Source: Zoroaster sp. YZ-2022 (lineage: Eukaryota > Echinodermata > Asteroidea > Forcipulatida > Zoroasteridae). From it: a DNA stretch of 64,000 nucleotides. Position 1 is the stretch's first letter. Every line of letters starts with the position of its first letter. Below the pieces are notes generated by a model, which worked only from the letters and a program-made list of their open reading frames with translations, searched no databases and was not told the origin of the DNA. The stretch covers positions 10,080,250-10,144,249 of the forward strand of contig CM055828.1 in the NCBI GenBank assembly GCA_029582265.1, in the 5' to 3' direction. Positions 30,029 to 40,193 of this stretch are shown here, piece after piece. Both the position numbers and the translations under genes were made by a program.

Positions 30029-30948
30029 CAGGGTTGCCAGTTTGGCGTTTTACACGCCAAAAACAACCAATTTGGCGTTTTATAAGTTGGTTTGGCGGGT
30101 AGAAATTAAAAGTACCCGCCAAACGGCTTTTTGGCGTTTTTTTGGCGTTTTCAAATGGCCTACCATAAAAAATAAAAGTGAACTGATGTAAAGCACAAAC
30201 GCACGGCGCGCCGTGCGTGCAGACGGTCCGCTATCCAGCGCTAGCTGTTCTCAGTCACTCACAAACAATAACAATGCCGTCAATGTCAGTTACGCAGTAC
30301 GCTTATACAATGGGTGTTATGAATGAGCGGCATGGTCGAGTATTTCACAACACGATTTGTTACAAAGCGCGCCGCGACTGCCGAAAGTTTGGGATTTCGA
30401 GAGACGATCCGGAAGAATTCGATGAACTCTAATACGTTCAACGTGTATGTGCTTAGTGCTACCCGTGACGTGGCACACTATGATTTGATGTTCGCTTTTA
30501 TGGTGTTTTTGTAACTTCTTGTTTTATTTATTTAAATTGAACATTGTGTTAATCTTTTCAAAGGAACACTGACTTCAAGTTTTCAAAGACTTATTTGATC
30601 ATTCAGTTACATGATGAATTAATATGATTTAATGAGGAGACTGCAGGAAGACTGTCCTTCCTGATCGAGACGCATGAGATGTGTGCGCTCGGACCGAGCC
30701 TCCGTGGTAAACCTCGACTGGGATGAACATTGAATAATATGAGGAAATTAAAAGTAAGATTTTATAAAATTTACATTCTCAAATGATATGTTAACGTATC
30801 TTAATTGTAACGAATTGAATCCCATGTATTATACCTTTACATATAGGGTCAATTACCTAAAAATACATCAAATACAAATTTGGCGTTTTTTTAAATCCCA
30901 TTTGGCGGGCAATTTGGCGGACTGGGCTTCCGAAAACTGGCAACCCTG
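30029..30948. mobile_element. hAT-type element, 920 bp, non-autonomous
   Basis: Inverted ends CAGGGTTGCCAGTTT and AAACTGGCAACCCTG, flanked by an exact 8-bp duplication ATTTTATT (30021-30028 and 30949-30956). The first 130 and last 80 bp carry repeated TTTGGCG words, probably sub-terminal transposase sites. The interior has only a 71-codon open frame (30217-30432) with no recognisable transposase domain. Confidence 0.92.
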
Positions 30949-30956
30949 ATTTTATT

Positions 30957-31483
30957 AAGTACGTGTATTTTGTCCAGTATTTCTGCGAAATACGACGTTG
31001 TTTTGCTGCTTTGTAAGTATTTGCTGTACATTAGTATGTATCTGTAGCTGCTGCATGGTTAATTTATACAAGAGTGAACGAACTAGCAAATAATTGTGTT
31101 CATGTTGTTTTAGCTTGTAGTGGTAGTACTAGTAGTACTAGTACTAGTAGACACATCTAACGTTATAACGTGTTAAATATTTGGATTGTGTAGCTTTAAG
31201 TTACGTACATGACGTAGGGCTAACAACGTTTAACGTTAACGTTAACGTTACTGCATGCTGGAGCACACAGGATTGTCGAGTCTATCTTGCTGCAAGTTGT
31301 CGTTAACGTTCGACTTTGTCGTTATGTTCAACCATCATCATGCATGATGTCCATGCATGTTTGGAAAGAATGTCAAACCCAACCGCCACTTGAAACAATT
31401 CTAACGAGTAACGTTAAGGCAGCATGTATTTTTAGCAGACGACTAGGCTACTGAATAGTGAATGCCATGGGCATGATGGGCTA
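30957..31483. other. Host sequence with short palindromic runs
   Basis: It contains a TAGTACTAGTAC run (31120-31150) and AACGTTAACGTTAACGTTA (31230-31250). No gene seen. Confidence 0.45.
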
Positions 31484-32645
31484 TAGCTAGGATGATCCTA
31501 TCCCTTATGTTTCCACATAAGGGCTAGCGCTAGGATAAATAATGTACAAAAAAACGTAGATGCATGTTTACGTGCATGTTTTATGAAGAAATAAACACAT
31601 TGCACTGTAAATACCTTAAATCTATGAATCTACTATGAATCTATACTGTATTGTTATTATGTGTATGCCTTTGATCATACAACATATTGTAACTTACACT
31701 GTGTTTTTGACCAATTCTTGCCTTGTTTTGATCTTCTCTGCGGTTCGATTCTGTCCGCACGATGTGATAACACGGCGTACACCTACTGTTCCATTCGTTT
31801 TCAAATTTCACGGTCATAGGTGCAATTACCGGCGCCGAGCAGAGCCGTATATTGGGCTGGCTCTGGAGCGGAGCGGCAAACAGCGCCCCCGACCGACTCA
31901 ATGTGTTAAATGCGTGTTGAAAACTTGTGCAATACAAAGCTACGGCTGTTTCAGTTTTATTCAATATGTTCAATGGCAGAATGGAGCTATTCAATAGATG
32001 GAATTTAGATTTCCATTGGAACCATTATCATTTGTCTTTCCACATATGGTCCTTTGCATTGTCATGTACAATTATCAGAGATTTCCTTCACAATTTCATT
32101 GAAAAGAAGCTGGGGATAATGCAACAGCGCATTTCTTCAATTGAACATATTGAATAAAACTGAAACAGCCGTGGGTTTGTATTGCGCAATTTTTCAATAC
32201 GCATTTAACACATTGAGTCGGTCGGGGGCGCTGTTTGCCGCTCCGCTCCAGAGCCGTATATTGGGCTGGCTCTGGATCCAGACCCAGCCCAATATACGGC
32301 TCTGCTCGGCGCCGGTAATTGCACCTATGACCGTGAAAACGAATGGAACTAGGTGTACGCCGTGTTATCACATCGTGCTGACAGAATCGAACCGCAGAGA
32401 AGATCAAAACAAGGCAAGAATTGGTCAAAAACACAGTCTAAGTTACAATATTTTTTATGATCAAAGGCATACACATAATAACAATACAGTATAGATTCAT
32501 AGTAGATTCATAGATTTAAGGTATTTACAGTGCAATGTGTTTATTTCTTCGTAAAACATGCACGTAAACATGCATCTACGTTTTTTTGTACATTCTTTAT
32601 CCTAGCCCTTATGTGGAAACATAAGGGATAGGATCATCCTAGCTA
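31484..32645. mobile_element. Long-TIR foldback element with 9-bp target duplication (MULE-like)
   Basis: Arms of about 490 and 505 bp (31484-31974 and 32140-32645) are nearly perfect inverse copies around a 165-bp spacer. Ends are TAGCTAGGATGATCC and its complement. The flanking direct repeat is GATGGGCTA (31475-31483, 32646-32654). A 9-bp duplication and very long TIRs suit Mutator-like elements. The right arm holds an additional internal palindrome around GGATCCAGACCC (32251-32305). No protein is encoded. Confidence 0.9.
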
Positions 32646-32731
32646 GATGGGCTATGGCCAGATGGCCAATAATGCAACATCTTGACACTGCCACTGCTCA
32701 TGCTGGTTGTGCATAAATTATTTCGGGGTTA

Positions 32732-33866
32732 GACAACTCGACCCATGTGACAACTCGACACGGACAACTCGACCAATGAGACAATTCAACTCGACCCTTG
32801 TGACAACTCCACCCACGAGACAACTCCACCCCGCGAGACAACTCCACCCACGAGACAACTCCACCCACGAGACAACTCCACCCACGAGACAACTCGACCC
32901 TTGACAACTCGACCCACGAGACAACTCGACCTTATGACAACTCGACCCTTGTGACAACTCTACCTACGTGACAAGTTGACACGGACAACTCGACCCAAGT
33001 CCCAATTTATCGTTGCTTAGAAGTGGATCATCGTTTTCCCTCGAAAAAGATTGATCACTAACTGTGCTTATTCTATTTCTAGCACCAAGAATGAATGGCT
33101 AAAGTTCTAGCACAAATTCAATCATTTTCCCGTAGTTTTTAGGACTTGAAATTTAACAGTAATTCATGCGACGGTGTGTTGCTTTACGGACCCATTGTTA
33201 CAGTAAATATAGGCCTACCTAATCCCTGTGGAAAATATAATATTAAATAAAAAGAAGAGTCTAAATATGTATAAAAACTTTAAATATTATATTTTATTGA
33301 ATGCCATTCAAATAATAAACCATAAAAGGGCTATAAAATCAACGACAATAGGCATATAATTAGGCCCTACACATTTTTAACACGTGTTCATGCCCAATGC
33401 CAGTGCTGGTTTTTCTCCCTCTCCCTTGTGGATGAATGCGAGATATAAAATTTTAGATTTAAAATCATTTGAAAAATTATTACAAAACGTATTTTACCGA
33501 TAACATCCTTGATTTCATTATAGAAAGGAAAACAAATTCTTTGAAGAGTGAATATAATTGTGTCATAAGCTTGGTTTAACATTAACAGTAAAACCCTGCT
33601 TCTTATTTTTTTAAATGATCCGATGAAAAAAAAAGAAAATGCGTTGTCAATTCGGTCTGCACTCAATCCTTCCTGCGAAAAAGGGGGTCGAGTTGTCACA
33701 TAAAGGGTCTAGTTGTCACAAGGTCGAGTTGTCTAGTGAGTGGAGTTGTCATAAGGTCGAGTTGTCTGGTGGGTCGAGTTGTCACAAGGTCGAGTTGTCT
33801 CGTGGGTTGAGTTGTCTCATGGGTCGAGTTGTCCGTGTTGAATTGTCACATGGGTAGAGTTGTCTT
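32732..33866. mobile_element. Foldback element with inverted minisatellite ends
   Basis: Left array 32732-33000 consists of about 17-bp units ACAACTCGACCCACGAG. Right array 33684-33866 is the same unit on the other strand (GGGTCGAGTTGTC). They enclose about 680 bp of unrelated AT-rich sequence. Tandem-repeat inverted termini are the hallmark of foldback-type elements. A clear target duplication is not visible. Confidence 0.7.
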
Positions 33867-34920
33867 ATGAACCATTTGACCATTATTTCATTGCTCAAAA
33901 TCTCCCACAATATCATTTCAAACTTTGACACGGAACGATTTCGTTTGAGAATTTTGCGTAGCAAAACTGAGATGCAAAAAAAGAATTTGCATAGCAAAAT
34001 CATTTTTTTGTATCGCAAACTGTACATTTTGTATATCAAATTTAAAATGTTTAAGTAACGTTACAAGTGTTGTTTTTCAAGGCTTTACTTTCCTTTAGTT
34101 TATCATGCATAATGCCCACATTGTGACAAAAAATAATAATCATTAGTGTCCGGAAAATGGGCCACAGGTGGTAAAAAACTTCATGTGTATCTTTCTTCTA
34201 GGCCAATTTCTTCATTATTTTGGCAAAATTGCAGAAATTCATAAAAATTAGTTATCGCTAAAACAGAGAGGCAATTTCACGAAAATAAATTACCGACTGC
34301 GACATGTTCGGGTGCTTTTCAAAGTGAATTTCACTGACTGTATACTTTGTTTACCCTGTAATGCTCCTTGAGCACCAGTTTGGTGGATACGTGCGCCATA
34401 TAAGTCAATATTATTATTATTATTAAAAATTTGTGAAATGAGTGGCTCACCGTGGTTGAAGCTTAGTGCGATCATATTGTGTGCCGAAATGATTCTAAAC
34501 CTCTGCCACATGAATGCTCATTTTGTTAAATGTTCAAAAACTTTTATTATAAAACGAAGCTAGTAATGTTTCTAGAGTTCCTTTCAATAGGGCTGTAGAG
34601 ATCGTATGAAAGCACACGCGGTGTGAACTGAACATGGTACTATTGTGTATAGGGGTGGCTTACTCCAACCCCCAAACTCAGGAGAAGAAAAAATAAACAT
34701 GTGAAGCTAAAAAAAACTGGGCGGTTGTTGCGTGTTTTCCATTTCGGGGATTTCGCCCGAAAAATATTGCATGCACATAGAATTTTAGGCATTGCAGATA
34801 AAATGCATACGGACTGCTGGAAAATAAAGTTGCATGTACGGCATGCACATAGGTAAAACCAGTGCGCGTTCACCATTGCATCAACACTGTCACATCATGA
34901 AGTCATCTTTGACCACGTAC
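33867..34920. other. Host sequence, no gene recognised
   Basis: Apart from the SINE fragment, no coding pattern or structured repeat was found. Confidence 0.45.
34350..34425 (+). mobile_element. SINE 3' fragment
   Basis: It carries TTGAGCACCAGTTTGGTGG ATACGTGCGCCATATAAGTC and an (ATT)n tail, the body end of the SINE at 24303. The tRNA head is missing. Confidence 0.75.
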
Positions 34921-34924
34921 GTCG

Positions 34925-35345
34925 GACAGACGTACCTTAGCCAACTTTAGTGCCGTTTTGGTGCCAAGTTGGTGCAGTTTTAGTGTAGGCATTTGAAAAA
35001 AATTGGTGTACCCCAAAACTACACCAGAGCTGTGTTATTGGTGCACTTTTGGTGTACCCTCGAAACACCCAACCTAAAATTTGTACTGGTTGGTGCAATT
35101 TTGGTGTAGTCCCAATTATTTAAATTAGTACTAAAGAGCACCAGTGGTGCATTTTGGTGCTGAAAAATTTGGTGTAGTATTGGTGCATATGGTTTTGGTG
35201 TAGTTTTGGTGTACATGCAGTCCCAACAGTGCACGAGTGGTGTATTTTGGTACATGTACAGATATTGGTGTAGCATTGGTGCACATGGATTTGGTGTAGT
35301 CCAAATTATTTAAAGTAGTACATGCACTAAAGCATTGGTCTAGCT
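34925..35345. repeat. Imperfect repeats of TTTGGTGTA/TTGGTGCA
   Basis: The words TTTGGTGTAG, TTGGTGCA and GGTGTACC recur about 20 times in 420 bp, with both orientations near 35005-35030. The same family in the opposite orientation occupies 61490-61890. Confidence 0.65.
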
Positions 35346-35588
35346 GCTTTATTTTATACTTCAGCTGCTTTATTTTATGCTGCAGACAAGATTGTAAGCT
35401 TGCTGCAATCTTGCAAGCTTGCATGAATATGCAAACTAAACTTACAGACACCTTTCAGCTTAATGGAGCTTGCAGATATTTCTAATATGCAAGCTTGCAA
35501 AAGCTTAAATACAATTTTGTGCTGTAATTTGCTGACATACATGTATGTCGATCTACAAGCTTTCTGATGAAAACATCAGCTTTGCATA
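35346..35588. other. Flank of copy B with AAGCTTGCA words
   Basis: Short sequence with recurrent GCAAGCTTGCA palindromes up to the target site of copy B. Confidence 0.5.
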
Positions 35589-35593
35589 GGCTA

Positions 35594-35872
35594 AGTAGTA
35601 TGTTAGATGGGGGTCCCGGCGCAGCTGCATAAAAAACGATTTTCAAAAATCATTTTTAGGGGGAATTCCCAGATGGAGCATATCATTTTAGGGGTCGTGA
35701 CGTAATGAAAGTATTGATGACGTCACAAAATAGATTTAGATGTTACCGCCGGTTTTACGCGGTATTACCGCAAAAAAACGATACTTATAAAAGTGAGATA
35801 AGAAAAAATGAAAAAACAAAAAATTATTATCTTGTTTAATAATAAAGATGACAACGAAATATTTATCGAAAT
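35594..35872. repeat. Left terminal inverted repeat of copy B
   Basis: About 279 bp that pair with 52366-52652. It contains the terminal AGTAGTATG, an AAAATCATT-type hairpin, one mutated palindrome TGACGTAA (35698-35705), an intact TGACGTCA (35718-35725) and the GCGGTATTACCGC motif. It extends to codon 8 of the zinc-ribbon gene that starts at 35848. After that codon the two ends diverge abruptly. Confidence 0.95.
35698..35725. promoter_or_regulatory. ATF/CREB-type pair, left TIR of copy B (one site mutated)
   Basis: TGACGTAA at 35698-35705 and TGACGTCA at 35718-35725, with the same 20-bp spacing as in copy A. The outer site has lost one base of the palindrome. It lies upstream of the zinc-ribbon gene. 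Confidence 0.55.
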
Positions 35873-36288
35873 CAGAGCTTAAAGAGATTGTAATAAATGA
35901 AAATATTAAAATTGAGGTAGGTAGTGGAAAATATGGAAAACTGACTAGGCTTGATTATTTAACGGCGGTAACATCTAAAGATGTATTATTTCCTAAATTA
36001 ATCATTCCTTGCGAATGGCTTTTAGTTGGTAAAACAGACAAGTGTTGTATCGCTAGCGTGTGTGGGGGAAAATATTGCGGATTACATAAAAGTCGTATTC
36101 AGAAGGGCAAACGTATACCACTTCCCTGTTTAGGATGTGAAAAAGGAACAAAAACTTTATCAAATTATTGCACCCGATGTGCGAATAAAGTATCAACAAG
36201 TCATTATAATCGTTTTAAAGTTGTAGAAGGAAAAGCTATACGAAAATATAATTTAGTGATGAAAGAATTGTTAGAAAGAAAATTATAA
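35848..36288 (+). CDS. Zinc-ribbon protein with SAP-like N-terminus (146 aa), copy B
   Basis: Residues 1-42 (MTTKYLSKSELKEIVINENI and a following KLTRLDYLTAV) resemble the SAP-type helix-extended-helix repeats at the start of PolB. Residues 54-110 form a Cys/His domain: C, CC, C, YCGLH, C-x2-C, then YCTRC-type pairs, enough ligands for two zinc sites. The tail is basic and helical (KYNLVMKELLERKL). A SAP-like motif plus zinc binding suggests a DNA-binding protein; the function is not known. It is the terminal gene, transcribed away from the TIR, and its first eight codons lie in the TIR. Intact here, frameshifted in A, shorter in C. Confidence 0.85.
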   Translation: MTTKYLSKSELKEIVINENIKIEVGSGKYGKLTRLDYLTAVTSKDVLFPKLIIPCEWLLVGKTDKCCIASVCGGKYCGLHKSRIQKGKRIPLPCLGCEKGTKTLSNYCTRCANKVSTSHYNRFKVVEGKAIRKYNLVMKELLERKL

Positions 36289-36321
36289 TTCATAATTATA
36301 CGGCGGAGGTCTATCGAACGT

Positions 36322-36371
36322 CTTCGCTACTCGCGAAGCGCGTTTTTGATTACGCTCCACGTCAGTGTAAT
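36322..36371. terminator. Hairpin pair between convergent genes, copy B
   Basis: CTTCGC (36322-36327) pairs with GCGAAG (36333-36338) and ATTAC (36349-36353) with GTAAT (36367-36371). It is the counterpart of 9653-9700, with different stem bases but a similar layout. Confidence 0.5.
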
Positions 36372-36386
36372 AATTTTTATTTACGC

Positions 36387-37001
36387 TCACTTTAAACTCA
36401 TAAGTTTTTCTATAAGAATTTTTTTTTCTACGTTTACATCATCAGTTTTAACCTCTGGTAAAGTCGTTGGTTCAACGAGTTTACTACGGATTTTTTCTTT
36501 CATTTTGTAATATTTATCTCGCTCTTCGCATACGAGCACAAATTCTTCTTGACTGATGTTACCGTCTTCGATGACTTTGCTAACGTGGTTTTCGATCGTG
36601 TTGAGTTTACTCAATGCTAAAATTCGTATTTCGTCGTGTTTTTTTGCTTTTTTATACAATTTATTTTTTACATATCTGAGAGCGAACGCTCCTCCACCCA
36701 ACCCCAAAGCTAAACCTTCTAAAGCGTATCCCACGGGTGACGATATGACTGTGGCGATACTAGCTATTCCGATGGCTCCTGCTCCCATACACCCCAATTC
36801 AGCTATTGTTTCTATGACGTTACAAGCGTTGATGATTTTATTATATTTTTTATATACGGCTTCGCGCTCGTTTATTTCGATTCGTAATTCTTTTTGAATA
36901 TCGTCGATTTTTTGCAAACGAAATGATTTAGCGCGCTCCGCGTCAGAGTCATTCGTTAAAACAGTTAAATTCGGATAAAGTACATTTGTTGATTCGCTCA
37001 T
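36387..37001 (-). CDS. Gly-rich membrane-active protein (204 aa), copy B
   Basis: Intact counterpart of 9011-9637. It is helical at both ends with a Gly/Ala-rich hydrophobic core (GAGAIGIASIATVISSPVG, LALGLGGGAFALRY). The start at 37001 is chosen because copies A and C begin MSE/MSV at this position, with TATAATAAAAC just upstream. Substitutions relative to A are mostly conservative. It is last in a same-strand group of four genes that starts with the penton gene. Confidence 0.82.
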   Translation of the reverse strand: MSESTNVLYPNLTVLTNDSDAERAKSFRLQKIDDIQKELRIEINEREAVYKKYNKIINACNVIETIAELGCMGAGAIGIASIATVISSPVGYALEGLALGLGGGAFALRYVKNKLYKKAKKHDEIRILALSKLNTIENHVSKVIEDGNISQEEFVLVCEERDKYYKMKEKIRSKLVEPTTLPEVKTDDVNVEKKILIEKLMSLK

Positions 37002-37023
37002 TGTTTTATTATAGAACAAGATT

Positions 37024-37488
37024 TTATTCTAACATAATATTTCTAACGGTTAGCTCGTAACAGATTCCTTCGTCTAAAGAGCTGAATAAATTTATAGTTA
37101 TATATCGTTTGATATTGCGACCATCAAAATTTATAACGTAGCATAACATATATTCTAAATATCGTGTTTCACTCGTAAACATAAAATCAAGACCAACGGG
37201 TGTTGTATATCGTTTCGTACTATCACCACGACGTAAACCACTTCCCGCTGAAGAATAAGAATTATTACCCACGGTAGTTTTAGTACAGTACGAAAGAAAT
37301 AACTCACCTCTTAATATAGAAACAAATACTGTACTTGGATTCCAATACAATTTAATTTCTAAATCGGTATTAAAAAAGTGTATATTAAAGAGTACACTAG
37401 GGTCGAGGTGTCCAGTTTTAACATAATTTTTAGTCTCGTTATTGTTAACAACATTATTTCCACGACCAGGTCCGTAAATACTCGCCAT
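37024..37488 (-). CDS. MASIYGP protein 2 (154 aa), copy B
   Basis: It opens MASIYGPGRGNN and ends LFSSLDEGICYELTVRN. The middle differs from the copy A protein much more than neighbouring genes do, suggesting faster evolution or exchange with another element. Its start follows TATATAATAAAT directly. Function unknown. Confidence 0.8.
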   Translation of the reverse strand: MASIYGPGRGNNVVNNNETKNYVKTGHLDPSVLFNIHFFNTDLEIKLYWNPSTVFVSILRGELFLSYCTKTTVGNNSYSSAGSGLRRGDSTKRYTTPVGLDFMFTSETRYLEYMLCYVINFDGRNIKRYITINLFSSLDEGICYELTVRNIMLE

Positions 37489-37506
37489 ATTTATTATATA
37501 GAATCA

Positions 37507-38019
37507 TTAATTTAACGGTAAACTTTTAATTTCTATATTAAAACATATTTTTGAATTTAATGAGCCAAAAAAGGTTGCTTGTACAAAAACTTGTTGAACA
37601 CCACGCATTTTAAAACACATTTCATACTTGAGATGCTGCGTTTCATTATCGACAAAATGAAATTTTTCATTTCGTTGTGGAGAAGGAATATGATAAACGT
37701 TGGCCGCATAATCACGCGTTACTGCGTGCGTAGCAAAACTATTAGTTTTTATAAATTGCGTAAAAATACTGCAGTACGTAGGCGAAACGTTAAACATGAA
37801 AAAGGGTTGTTTAAACGTAGCGTGCCATCCGAGTATAACGTTGAATTTTTCGATGAGAATAGTTCTTTGTAAAATTTCATCTCTATTTAAATATCCATGA
37901 TGTCGATAAATATCGCTAGACGATGTTTCACCGCTCGCTCCGCTTTTGCTAGATAAAACATCACTACCACTATAAAAAGCTCGCTCGCTCGTTCGACCAG
38001 GTCCGTAAATACTCGCCAT
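37507..38019 (-). CDS. MASIYGP protein 1 (170 aa), copy B
   Basis: MASIYGPGRTSER start, Ser-rich linker, then a beta-rich domain (NVYHIPSPQRNEKFHF, FGSLNSKICFNIEI). It is nearly identical to 8002-8505 apart from the linker, which is three residues longer. The gene begins 3 bp after the penton stop. Confidence 0.8.
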   Translation of the reverse strand: MASIYGPGRTSERAFYSGSDVLSSKSGASGETSSSDIYRHHGYLNRDEILQRTILIEKFNVILGWHATFKQPFFMFNVSPTYCSIFTQFIKTNSFATHAVTRDYAANVYHIPSPQRNEKFHFVDNETQHLKYEMCFKMRGVQQVFVQATFFGSLNSKICFNIEIKSLPLN

Positions 38020-38021
38020 AT

Positions 38022-38696
38022 TTATACAATCTCTAGATTTAAAATAACGGGGAAACCGTGATTATGTACATCTCTAGCTTTTGAATCTTTAATTTTAAAA
38101 CTCAACGCGTTAAAAGTACCGATTTTTAATTTTTTAAACAATGGACTATTGTATTCCATAAACATACTATCTCCAAACGATTTACCTTGCAAGGGAAAAA
38201 CGTTTAAGACGGTGCTAGGCTGTCCATTAAAATAATTATCGGTCGTAGAAATTTGATCGCAATGAATGTATAAAATTTTAAAAAGTTGTACATCGATTTT
38301 TTTACTATATTCTCCTATGGTTAGAAATTCATTGTGTAGTCCGAGTAAATTAGCTAATCCTGACGAAAATTTAATTGATTTATCGCCATCGTTTAACTTT
38401 AACGTGTAAACACCCGTTGATTTATTGATCGTAAACGTTATCCAAGACTCGTTTTTTGAAATTATATCTATAATTTCATAAATGTTGTAAAGCCCCGGCT
38501 CGATAAATTTTACAACATTATCTAATCTCGCTGTACGATAGGTTATTCGTTCTTTTTTACGTACGTTGTAATATCCTACCCAAATGTTTGCGCTAAGTAA
38601 TGATATCGTGAGAGTACCACTACGATTATCGATAACGTTACCTAATTGAATTTCTCCACCATTTCTTTCAATTTCTAATTCAACGGTATGAAACAT
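38022..38696 (-). CDS. Penton-like minor capsid protein (224 aa), copy B
   Basis: Single-jelly-roll minor capsid candidate that would fill the five-fold vertices of the capsid. It is beta-rich throughout, with the C-terminal ILYIHCDQIS / NGQPSTVLNVFP / GFPVILNLEIV pattern. It heads the four-gene minus block, divergent from the 487-aa gene across a 33-bp gap. It is intact in both A and B, and 98 percent or so alike by eye. Confidence 0.8.
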   Translation of the reverse strand: MFHTVELEIERNGGEIQLGNVIDNRSGTLTISLLSANIWVGYYNVRKKERITYRTARLDNVVKFIEPGLYNIYEIIDIISKNESWITFTINKSTGVYTLKLNDGDKSIKFSSGLANLLGLHNEFLTIGEYSKKIDVQLFKILYIHCDQISTTDNYFNGQPSTVLNVFPLQGKSFGDSMFMEYNSPLFKKLKIGTFNALSFKIKDSKARDVHNHGFPVILNLEIV

Positions 38697-38729
38697 TTTA
38701 ATATTAAAAGTTATAAAAAGTTATAATAA

Positions 38730-40193
38730 ATGACGTTTCCATTAGCATTCAAGAGCAATATATCGAAACGATATCCAACATCTGGAAATTTTTATGTTCC
38801 TGAAAATTTTAACGCTAACGATTTAACGAGTATAAATATTTACGTTAACAAGAATGAGTTTTTTAACGTACAATTTGATAATGTTTTTAACAATTACAAA
38901 TTACCTAAAGTGGCTAGTCAAAAAGTAGTCGATGATTGGCATCATCAACCGTTAATTTTTTATCAAAATCAAATAAATTTTACGACGTATTGCGCTTCAA
39001 CGGGTTGCGGCGTAGGTTATCAACATTTAAACAATTCAAATGTGATGATTCGTAGTTTTTTTAGATTTCACGTTTATTATCAAATAAGACGATTACTCAA
39101 AGAAATGAGTTGTCCCACGTCTTTTCAAAATTATTTTAGCTCGTTCGATAACAATATAGATAGTAGCGCGTATAGCAGGATATGTAAAGACTTTCATATA
39201 TCAACCTCTACCAATTGGAAACAACGCGTCGATATGCACAGCGATGGATTAGGTACCGCTTATTTTTGGAGAAATATTGGTAAAAGATACGATCCAGTAC
39301 CCGGACACAACTACGACCATTCTATTTTAAATCCCAACACTAGCCCCATTCCTCTCAACAATCTCGGTTCAAACTTTGAAGCGAGTGAAAAAAGAATGGC
39401 TTTTGACGACGGTGTGCATAATCGTAAAGAACATACGATTAGAGTAGGTTACATTTTACAATCCGATAGCGTACTTTTAGCGTATACAAAATTTATATTG
39501 TCTTTAAAATTAGCGCAAGGTTTTACGAGTGTTGGCACGGAACGAATTAACGATTCAATAAGAACGTACGTTTACGCGATTTTAGGAGCTCAATCGCAAG
39601 CAAAAACTTCTTTTTTAGCGGGTGGTACTGGTTTAGACGCGCAGCGTGAATTTATAAATATTGTAAATGCCGAGATCGATTCTCCGGTTGATTTACAATC
39701 TTCTATTCAACGTTATCAAGATGTTTTGCAATACGCTCGTTCGCAATTCAATTTTGCTATAGGAGAATATTTATACATGATGCCTAGCGATATGAATTTA
39801 CGAATAGGCACGTACGCGGGATACAATAATAATTTATTAATCGCGACGCGTGATTTATCTTTAGGTTCAAATTTAGATTTAAATTCAGAACTCGCCCCTC
39901 CTGCTCCCCCTATTTTAGATTATTCGCCACCACTAATCACAAAACACGTAGAAGAAGGTTCTTCTACACTCGATGTCAACATCTCTAACGAAAAAATACA
40001 AAAAGAATCAAACGCCGAAAGAACGTTTAATAACATTGACAGCGCTTACGAAATAAAAGAAGACACGATAAAAGAAGACCATGTATTAGAATCTACGTCA
40101 GGCGGTTCTCATAGTGAAGAAAAAAATTCTTTAATACTCGGTTTTGCTATTTTAACTGGACTAGGTATTATGATTTACGAATTGTTATTTTAG
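38730..40193 (+). CDS. Large tail-anchored Polinton protein (487 aa), copy B
   Basis: I do not recognise the family with certainty. Visible parts: an N-terminal beta/alpha region with a Cys pair (YCASTGCGVGYQ, near residues 88-100), a central region with YFWRNIGKRYDPVPGHNYDH, and a helical region (AYTKFILSLKLAQGF, LDAQREFINIVNAEI). An acidic/Pro linker of about 70 residues follows, and one C-terminal membrane segment (LILGFAILTGLGIMIYELLF). It sits between capsid-type genes, so a virion structural or membrane-anchored role is likely. Residues 420-437 are encoded by a 54-bp block also found inverted in the 147-aa gene. Deleted in A, fragmentary in C. Confidence 0.82.
   Translation: MTFPLAFKSNISKRYPTSGNFYVPENFNANDLTSINIYVNKNEFFNVQFDNVFNNYKLPKVASQKVVDDWHHQPLIFYQNQINFTTYCASTGCGVGYQHLNNSNVMIRSFFRFHVYYQIRRLLKEMSCPTSFQNYFSSFDNNIDSSAYSRICKDFHISTSTNWKQRVDMHSDGLGTAYFWRNIGKRYDPVPGHNYDHSILNPNTSPIPLNNLGSNFEASEKRMAFDDGVHNRKEHTIRVGYILQSDSVLLAYTKFILSLKLAQGFTSVGTERINDSIRTYVYAILGAQSQAKTSFLAGGTGLDAQREFINIVNAEIDSPVDLQSSIQRYQDVLQYARSQFNFAIGEYLYMMPSDMNLRIGTYAGYNNNLLIATRDLSLGSNLDLNSELAPPAPPILDYSPPLITKHVEEGSSTLDVNISNEKIQKESNAERTFNNIDSAYEIKEDTIKEDHVLESTSGGSHSEEKNSLILGFAILTGLGIMIYELLF

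Noticed and set aside
31641..31997. 117-120-codon frames within the foldback arms
   Set aside because: They occur on both strands of an inverted repeat, have no protein resemblance and no start context.
32732..33000. CRISPR-like regularly spaced repeat
   Set aside because: The units are contiguous without unique spacers, and the genome is eukaryotic.
38730..40193. Assigning the 487-aa protein as the major capsid protein
   Set aside because: The 425-aa protein next to the ATPase carries the recognisable capsid-family stretches, and the 487-aa protein has a C-terminal membrane anchor.
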